This document shows, in pieces, positions 50,981 to 56,336 of a DNA stretch of 56,336 nucleotides (position 1 is the stretch's first letter; each line of letters starts with the position of its first letter). The notes under the pieces are model-generated. The model did no database searches. It had not been told where the DNA came from and saw nothing but the letters and a program-made list of their open reading frames with translations. The stretch is from SIG435 sp045530725. Lineage in GTDB: Bacteria > Bacillota > Clostridia > UMGS1810. Made by a program: the position numbers and the translations under genes. The stretch lies in contig JAZSCT010000025.1 in NCBI GenBank assembly GCA_045530725.1, forward strand, positions 1 to 56,336, read 5' to 3'.

Positions 50981-51961
50981 TTATTTCACCTCGTTTATTA
51001 ATTCTTTTCCGTCAAAAAAGTCTTTAAGATTTGAAAGGGTTGTTTCGGCAATGCTTTCAAGTGCTTCGTGTGTAAGAAATGCCTGATGGGATGTGATGAT
51101 TACATTGGGCATGGATATCAGTCCCGAAAGCACCTGATCGTTTATGATTTTGTATGAATAGTCCTCATAGAAAAAGTCGGTTTCTTCTTCATATACGTCA
51201 AGTCCCGCACCGCCCACAGTCTGTTCTCTCAGCGCATTCAGAAGATCCTCGCCATCTATAAGAGCACCACGGGAAGTGTTTAGGATGATTACACCCTTTT
51301 TCATTTTTGAAAGACTCTTTTTGTCTATTATATGGAAGTTTTCCTTGGTAAGGGGACAATGAAGGCTTATAATGTCACATTCTTTGCATATGGTATCGAA
51401 ATCTGTGTATTTTACATCCAGACTTTTGTCGGGATATGGATCATATGCCAGAATGTTCATACCGAATCCTTTGCAGATATCTGTAAATACTTTTCCTATC
51501 TTGCCTGTACCCACAATCCCGATAGTTTTTCCTTTAAGGTCAAAACCTATCAGACGGTAGAGAGAAAAGTTGTAATCACGGGTTCTGTTGTATGAACGGT
51601 GAATCTTTCTTACCAGAGTAAGAAGAAGTGCCATAGTATGCTCGGCAATTGCATAAGGGGAATATCCCGGTACTCTCACGATTTTTATATTATCCTTTGC
51701 GGCTTTTAGATCTACGTTGTTATATCCTGCGCACCGAAGGGCGATAATATTTATATTGAGGTTTTTCAAGGCGTGAATAGTCTCTTCGTCTATATCATCA
51801 TTTACAAAGGCACATACTGCATCGTATCCTTTGGCAAGATAGGCGGTATCGGAGTTTAATTTGTATTCGATGTATTTGATTTGTGCCGAATAACCTTCCT
51901 TATGTTTGTCGAAGTATATTTTGTCATAGGGCTTTGAATCAAAAAAAGCAATTTTTATCAT
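50981..51961 (-). CDS. D-2-hydroxyacid dehydrogenase, probably D-lactate dehydrogenase
   Basis: The 326-residue NAD-dependent enzyme has the dinucleotide motif GIVGTGKIGKVF (near 150), the catalytic Arg in NTSRGALIDGEDL (near 232), Glu in DVYEEETDFF and His in TSHQAFLT (near 295). The DVYEEE phrase and overall pattern are those of fermentative D-LDH (LdhA), which reduces pyruvate to D-lactate. The ATG at 51961 follows GAAAGGATA; an upstream in-frame start at 52003 is less likely. It heads an operon with the DUF421 and DUF4363 genes. Confidence 0.88.
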   Translation of the reverse strand: MIKIAFFDSKPYDKIYFDKHKEGYSAQIKYIEYKLNSDTAYLAKGYDAVCAFVNDDIDEETIHALKNLNINIIALRCAGYNNVDLKAAKDNIKIVRVPGYSPYAIAEHTMALLLTLVRKIHRSYNRTRDYNFSLYRLIGFDLKGKTIGIVGTGKIGKVFTDICKGFGMNILAYDPYPDKSLDVKYTDFDTICKECDIISLHCPLTKENFHIIDKKSLSKMKKGVIILNTSRGALIDGEDLLNALREQTVGGAGLDVYEEETDFFYEDYSYKIINDQVLSGLISMPNVIITSHQAFLTHEALESIAETTLSNLKDFFDGKELINEVK

Positions 51962-52024
51962 ATCTATATCCTTTCTTATTCTTTTCTGAAATAGTATTGT
52001 CAATAAATTGTAATTTAATACAGT

Positions 52025-52053
52025 TTGACTAATACAATCTTAAATGGTAAAAT
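52025..52053 (+). promoter_or_regulatory. sigma-A promoter of the stalk-domain gene
   Basis: TTGACT (52025-52030), a 17-base spacer and TAAAAT (52048-52053), with AGAAAGGAG before the ATG at 52081. Confidence 0.75.
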
Positions 52054-52080
52054 AGAATGGGAAGAAAGGAGATGACAACT

Positions 52081-53235
52081 ATGAAGAAATATATATGTAC
52101 ATTTGTTATTACTTTACTTATTACATTGTTTGCCGCAACTTTTTTTGCAAATGCAGGTGTGGCAGGACATATTTATTCTACAGATATTCTTACTTTTGTA
52201 AACGGAATTCCCATAGACGGATACAACATAGACGGCAGGACCGTCATTATTGCGGAAGACCTTGATGGATACGGATTCGGCGTGGAATATAACGACGAAA
52301 CACGTACACTTAAGATTAATTCAAATTTTAACAAAGGATTCAGAAATATAGCACCTATTGAGAGGGGAATGTGCGGCAGGATACTTGGCGATATTTACGA
52401 AACAGATATCAAGGTCTATTATAACGGCATCATTGTGACAGGATACAATATCGGCGGCAGAACTGCAGTTTGCCTTGAAGACCTTGGCGACCTTACAGAC
52501 AGCCCTGATAGAGACTTCGGATACTCTCAGTATCTGGGGAAAGCCATATGGAATGCAGAAGAAAGAACTATAAGTTATGAGTCTTATATAAGAAACGAAG
52601 AAGATATCCTTGGCATCTCAAGAGTGTATCACAGATTCAAGGATAATGTGATATACACATTTTCTGATGATTATTATATGAGAAGTGAATTTTCGGCAGA
52701 AGAAAAGGACGGATATACAGGCAAATATACTTACTCAAAAGGTACGGGTGCATCAAGGTATCTTATCAAGCCATTGTATTTTGACAATCACGGCACTCTT
52801 GAAAGGGTAGGGCTTTGTGTACAGAATCCTAACAGCAACTATGACGACGCCATTATGTATATAGAGGAACCCTCCAAGGTAAAAGAAATGATAAAGACTT
52901 TCAAATCACCTAAGAAAACCCACGACGAAGCATTGACATACTTTGAGGGGATATGTACCGATGTATCAAAAATCGAAAACGATAACTATTCTGTCTTAAA
53001 AGGTATTCACCCTGAGGAAGGTCTTATATTTGTATATATAAATAAATCAGGCGGTTATGTGGTGGATACATTTATATCAGCATATGCCGACAGAAAAGTT
53101 GAATTTCAATTTGAGAAAAATACTGAAAGATATGGAAGTAATGCAATTACCAATACCGTAACACCTTTTGCAGGGCCTCACGGTGCCACATCTATGTCTT
53201 ATACTATCAGGCTTGATGACTGTGACTATGAATAA
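52081..53235 (+). CDS. secreted protein with two stalk (copper-amine-oxidase N-terminal-like) repeats
   Basis: The 384-residue protein has a signal peptide (residues 1-26). Two related segments follow: one near residues 33-75 (LTFVNGIPIDGYNIDGRTVI, then TRTLKI) and one near 106-165 (VYYNGIIVTGYNIGGRTAVC, then ERTISY). These are the stalk/copper-amine-oxidase N-domain repeats common in clostridial exoproteins; they are not copper enzymes. The remaining 210 residues are unrecognised. The ATG at 52081 is 9 bases from AAAGGAG; an ATG at 52072 is too close. It precedes recD2 by 19 bases and may be co-transcribed. Confidence 0.8.
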   Translation: MKKYICTFVITLLITLFAATFFANAGVAGHIYSTDILTFVNGIPIDGYNIDGRTVIIAEDLDGYGFGVEYNDETRTLKINSNFNKGFRNIAPIERGMCGRILGDIYETDIKVYYNGIIVTGYNIGGRTAVCLEDLGDLTDSPDRDFGYSQYLGKAIWNAEERTISYESYIRNEEDILGISRVYHRFKDNVIYTFSDDYYMRSEFSAEEKDGYTGKYTYSKGTGASRYLIKPLYFDNHGTLERVGLCVQNPNSNYDDAIMYIEEPSKVKEMIKTFKSPKKTHDEALTYFEGICTDVSKIENDNYSVLKGIHPEEGLIFVYINKSGGYVVDTFISAYADRKVEFQFEKNTERYGSNAITNTVTPFAGPHGATSMSYTIRLDDCDYE

Positions 53236-53254
53236 AATATAAACGGAGTAAAAA

Positions 53255-55468
53255 ATGTCAACTGAGAAACTATACGGAGAAATTGACAGTATAATATACA
53301 AAAACGATGAGAACGGATACACAGTCTGTGTCCTTTCCACCGAAAAAGAGGATATCACCCTTGTGGGCTATATGCCCGGCATAAGCGAGGGTGAGTCTGT
53401 TTGTGTGTCAGGAAACTGGACTAAACATCAGGTTTACGGGGATCAGTTTAAGGTGGATATGTATGAAAGAAAAACCCCCGCTGACAAAAAAAGCATACTT
53501 CGATACCTTTCTTCGGGTATAGTAAAGGGCGTAAGAGAAGCCACCGCAAAAAAGATTGTGGATATGTTTGGCAAGGAAACTTTGGAAGTCATAGAACATC
53601 ATCCCCTTCGCCTTTCTGATATCAAGGGAATAAGTGCCGATAAGGCGATGAAAATCCATGAAAGTTATCTGGACAAGATGGGGGCTGCAAATCTTGTTAT
53701 GTTTTTGCAGGAATTCGGGATATCCATCAAAATGGCTGCAAAAATACACAGAAAATTCGGCTCTATGAGTCTGGAAATAATAAAAAACAATCCCTATATC
53801 CTTTGCGATGAGATAGAAGGAATAGGCTTTAAGACCGCAGACGAAATTGCTCTCGGTTCAGGGAAGGATAAAGAAAATTCCGAAAGGCTGAAAGCAGGAA
53901 CTCTCTATACCTTAAGGTACAATACAATGCTTGGTCATACATATCTTCCCATAGGCTATCTTGTAAAGAGCACGGCAGAACTTCTGGGCGTGGAGGAGAT
54001 AAAGATTTATCCACAGATAGAGTTTTTTATAAAGACAAAGACCTTTGTGGAAGAAAAGACCGATACAGAACACAGAATATATTATTTTCAGGTATATAAT
54101 GCAGAAAAGGAAACTGCAAAGAAACTTGCACAGTTGTGTTCTGCAGATTTTAATTGTGATGAAGAATCAGTTTATAAAGATATAGAAGAAATAGAGAAGG
54201 AAAATGACTTTACATTTGCACCTTTGCAAAAAGAAGCAATCCTTGATGCCTTAAGGTATGGGGTGGTGGTTATTACAGGGGGGCCCGGTACGGGAAAAAC
54301 CACTATCGTAAATACTATTATCTCACTTATGCACAAAAGGCACTTAAATGTGTCCCTTTGCGCCCCTACAGGAAGAGCAGCAAAAAGGATGAGTCAGGTA
54401 TGCTCCATTGAGGCAAAGACCGTGCACAGACTTCTTGAGGTGGGATACAGCGAAGAAGATGAAGAGAATATAAAGTTTTTCAGAAACGAAGAAAACCCTC
54501 TTACAAGAGATGTGATCATAGTAGATGAAATGAGTATGATGGATATCCACCTTATGAATTGTCTCTTAAAAGCAGTTATGAAGGGCACAAGACTTGTTAT
54601 GATAGGGGATTCCAATCAACTTCCAAGTGTGGGATGCGGAAACGTATTAAAGGACATTATTTCCTCAGGATGCATACCTGTTGCGGTGCTCAAGGATATT
54701 TTCCGTCAGTCCAAGGAAAGTATGATTGTATTAAATGCCCACAGAATAAACAATGGTGAATATCCCGAATTCAACAAAAAAGACGGGGATTTCTTCTATA
54801 TGAATGAGCCTGATGCATCAAAAGGTGCAGAACTTATTCTGTCTCTTGTGTCAGAAAGACTTCCCAGAGCATACGGAGTTGACACAGAGGATATTCAGGT
54901 CCTTTCCTGTACAAAAAAAGGCCTTGCAGGTGTTACAAACTTAAACACACTTATGCAGGAGAAACTTAACCCGAAAGCAAAAGGCAAAAAAGAAAAGCAG
55001 TCAGGAGCCGTTACTTTCCGTGAAGGGGACAGAGTAATGCAGACCAGAAACAACTATGATATCAAATGGACTGATATAAAAACAGGTCATGGCGGAGACG
55101 GTATTTTTAATGGCGATGTGGGATATATACAGAAAATCAATCATGCCTACAACAGCGTAACGATTCTCTTTGACGAGAGAAAGGTTGATTATGATTTCAA
55201 AAACCTTGACGAACTTGATCTGGCATATGCTCTTACAGTTCACAAAAGTCAGGGTAGTGAATTTGATATAGTGGTAATGCCTGTGTATGATGCACCATAT
55301 ATGCTTACAAACAGAAATATGTTTTATACTGCAGTCACAAGAGCAAAGAAGAAGGTTATCCTTGTGGGGTGTGACCGTGTGATAAAAAGAATGGTTGACA
55401 ACAATACCGAGGCAAAGAGATATACGGGGCTGAGGGACAGACTGATGGAGATAAGCAAGAGATTATGA
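53255..55468 (+). CDS. recD2: SF1B DNA helicase RecD2
   Basis: The 737-residue helicase has an N-terminal RecD2 domain with helix-hairpin-helix elements (SSGIVKGVREATAKKIVDMF, IKGISADKAMKIHES, about residues 85-170). The motor follows: Walker A GGPGTGKTT (near 345), Walker B VIIVDEMSMMD (near 418) and motif VI region LTVHKSQGSEFD (near 662). RecD2 works without RecBC in 5'-3' unwinding and repair. Length and domain order are typical and complete. Its stop overlaps the comF start by 4 bases (ATGATAA). Confidence 0.95.
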   Translation: MSTEKLYGEIDSIIYKNDENGYTVCVLSTEKEDITLVGYMPGISEGESVCVSGNWTKHQVYGDQFKVDMYERKTPADKKSILRYLSSGIVKGVREATAKKIVDMFGKETLEVIEHHPLRLSDIKGISADKAMKIHESYLDKMGAANLVMFLQEFGISIKMAAKIHRKFGSMSLEIIKNNPYILCDEIEGIGFKTADEIALGSGKDKENSERLKAGTLYTLRYNTMLGHTYLPIGYLVKSTAELLGVEEIKIYPQIEFFIKTKTFVEEKTDTEHRIYYFQVYNAEKETAKKLAQLCSADFNCDEESVYKDIEEIEKENDFTFAPLQKEAILDALRYGVVVITGGPGTGKTTIVNTIISLMHKRHLNVSLCAPTGRAAKRMSQVCSIEAKTVHRLLEVGYSEEDEENIKFFRNEENPLTRDVIIVDEMSMMDIHLMNCLLKAVMKGTRLVMIGDSNQLPSVGCGNVLKDIISSGCIPVAVLKDIFRQSKESMIVLNAHRINNGEYPEFNKKDGDFFYMNEPDASKGAELILSLVSERLPRAYGVDTEDIQVLSCTKKGLAGVTNLNTLMQEKLNPKAKGKKEKQSGAVTFREGDRVMQTRNNYDIKWTDIKTGHGGDGIFNGDVGYIQKINHAYNSVTILFDERKVDYDFKNLDELDLAYALTVHKSQGSEFDIVVMPVYDAPYMLTNRNMFYTAVTRAKKKVILVGCDRVIKRMVDNNTEAKRYTGLRDRLMEISKRL

Positions 55469-56190
55469 TAAACATAAAAGAGTATATTCTTGATATTTTC
55501 TTTCCAAAAAGATGTATAATTTGTTCCAGGACTCTTGAGGCGGGATGTGAGATATCTGTTTGTGGCAAATGTGAAGAAAATATGATTCTTAAGTTTCACA
55601 ATCCCCACCTCCCTGATATAAGATACTTTGATGAGCATATGTTCTGTATGCCTTATATTGACAATATCAAGAACTCTGTGTTAAGTCTTAAATTTAAAAA
55701 TCATTATACTCTTGCAAAAACCTTTGGATATATAATGGCAAAAAGGCTTAATGAAGAGAATACAGAAAATGTGGATATGGTAGTGCCTGTTCCTATTTCT
55801 TATAATAGAAAAAGGGACAGAGGATATAATCAGACAGAACTTATCACAAAGGAACTTTGCAAAGAAACAGGACTTATGATGAGATGTGATGTGCTTATAA
55901 AGACAAAGGAGATTCCGCCCATAAGTTCTATGAACAAATCTGAAAGACTGAATGCAGTCAGAGGCGCATATAAGGTGGTATCTGACATAAAGGGAATGAC
56001 AATACTTCTTACAGATGATATTTACACTACAGGAAGTACGGTCAATGAATGTGCACGTATGCTTAAGAAAAAGGGCGCAAAGGAAGTGAGAGTACTCACT
56101 CTTTGTACAGGTGTCACAAAGGATGAGGCACGACTATACAGAGAAACTCTGGTGGACTATTACTCAAAAAAGTTTTTTGACTTGTTTTAG
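55465..56190 (+). CDS. ComF-family protein (phosphoribosyltransferase-like)
   Basis: The 241-residue protein has an N-terminal zinc module (RCIICSRTLEAGCEISVCGK and a further Cys) and a phosphoribosyltransferase domain with VVPVPISYNRKRDRGYNQTE and the PRPP-binding LLTDDIYTTGSTV. ComF proteins support natural DNA uptake in competent bacteria, working with helicases on incoming DNA. It is translationally coupled to recD2 by a 4-base overlap, a common Clostridia pairing. It is complete. Confidence 0.92.
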   Translation: MINIKEYILDIFFPKRCIICSRTLEAGCEISVCGKCEENMILKFHNPHLPDIRYFDEHMFCMPYIDNIKNSVLSLKFKNHYTLAKTFGYIMAKRLNEENTENVDMVVPVPISYNRKRDRGYNQTELITKELCKETGLMMRCDVLIKTKEIPPISSMNKSERLNAVRGAYKVVSDIKGMTILLTDDIYTTGSTVNECARMLKKKGAKEVRVLTLCTGVTKDEARLYRETLVDYYSKKFFDLF

Positions 56191-56226
56191 ATAACAATGT
56201 AGGTTTGTCAATGATGTGTTACAAAA

Positions 56227-56336
56227 TCAATTAAAAATTTCACCATCTTCAAGGAAAGCCTTGATATAATCAATAGGAGCTTTCCAGTTGAGAGGGCGCA
56301 TAGGAAACTTGTTGTAGTTATAGTTATGCACTTTTA
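56227..56336 (-). CDS. transposase/integrase (rve, DDE type), 3' end only
   Basis: Read from the right edge, the frame ends in a TGA stop and gives 35 residues: HNYNYNKFPMRPLNWKAP followed by a short acidic tail. This is the C-terminal end typical of DDE (rve-domain) transposases of the IS3/IS481 type. The rest lies beyond the window. TGTAGGTTTGTCA (56198-56210) between comF and the gene could be the insertion-sequence end; it cannot be verified without the other end. Confidence 0.65.
   Translation of the reverse strand, partial: KVHNYNYNKFPMRPLNWKAPIDYIKAFLEDGEIFN

Noticed and set aside
1..56336. tRNA, rRNA or riboswitch genes
   Set aside because: Scanning by eye found no cloverleaf with CCA-type end, no rRNA-like conserved blocks and no recognisable riboswitch core; short or divergent RNAs could be missed.

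Overview
The window is a 56 kb, AT-rich chromosomal segment from a low-GC Firmicute of the class Clostridia. The evidence is the sigma-A-type promoters with strong Shine-Dalgarno sites, the Clostridia/Bacillus-style division cluster, a DNPR-type MurE (meso-diaminopimelate peptidoglycan), a GTP-type PEP carboxykinase, split transketolase, Mini-III RNase, paired YmfF/YmfH-like M16 proteins and RecD2/ComF. No rRNA, tRNA, CRISPR array or complete mobile element was seen. The species cannot be named from sequence alone.

Layout. (1) 1-10290, plus strand: the tail of a four-helix-bundle protein, an AraC regulator, HU, then a cell-envelope run: a CdaR/PucR-like regulator, ftsE, ftsX, an M23 hydrolase with a coiled coil, an S41 protease, murA, a WalJ-like hydrolase and a DUF4380-like protein. 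(2) 10399-24590, minus strand: the division and cell-wall (dcw) cluster in the order mraZ, rsmH, ftsL, PBP (ftsI/spoVD), murE, murF, mraY, ftsW/spoVE, murG, a second murA, ftsQ, then ftsZ on its own promoter, then nrdR. murD, murC, murB, ddl and ftsA are absent. (3) 24997-38091, plus strand: two M16 proteins, lgt, cysS, mrnC, a YitT-type membrane protein, split transketolase, an RseC-like protein, rsmA, GTP-dependent PEPCK and a VanW/G5 protein. (4) 38122-46879, mixed strands: an ABC exporter, an M18 aminopeptidase with nicotinate phosphoribosyltransferase, an ECF S component with an AEC permease, a HAD phosphatase paired with a cysteine-rich membrane protein, and an XRE regulator. (5) 46880-56336: a large secreted protein divergent from the XRE gene, a small ribbon-helix-helix protein, a 0.5 kb nested-repeat block, a D-2-hydroxyacid dehydrogenase/DUF421/DUF4363 operon, a secreted stalk-domain protein, recD2, comF, and the 3' end of a transposase gene at the right edge.

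The first 24 kb is mostly about building and splitting the septum. Lipid II precursors are made by MurA, MurE, MurF, MraY and MurG. FtsW/SpoVE and the PBP polymerise and cross-link them. FtsZ, FtsQ and FtsL form the divisome, and FtsEX is expected to activate the M23 hydrolase. The rest is housekeeping (tRNA charging, rRNA processing and methylation, lipoprotein modification, central carbon metabolism, NAD salvage, DNA repair and competence).

The least explained parts are noncoding or accessory: hairpin elements sharing a CCAAAAGGGAC core; a degenerate repeat-like element near 46.3-46.5 kb; the nested repeats at 49.3-49.8 kb; the twin operators between the XRE gene and the secreted protein; and the HAD/cysteine-rich membrane protein pair. 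Many genes here start at GTG or TTG, or at an internal ATG chosen by Shine-Dalgarno spacing; these choices are noted gene by gene.
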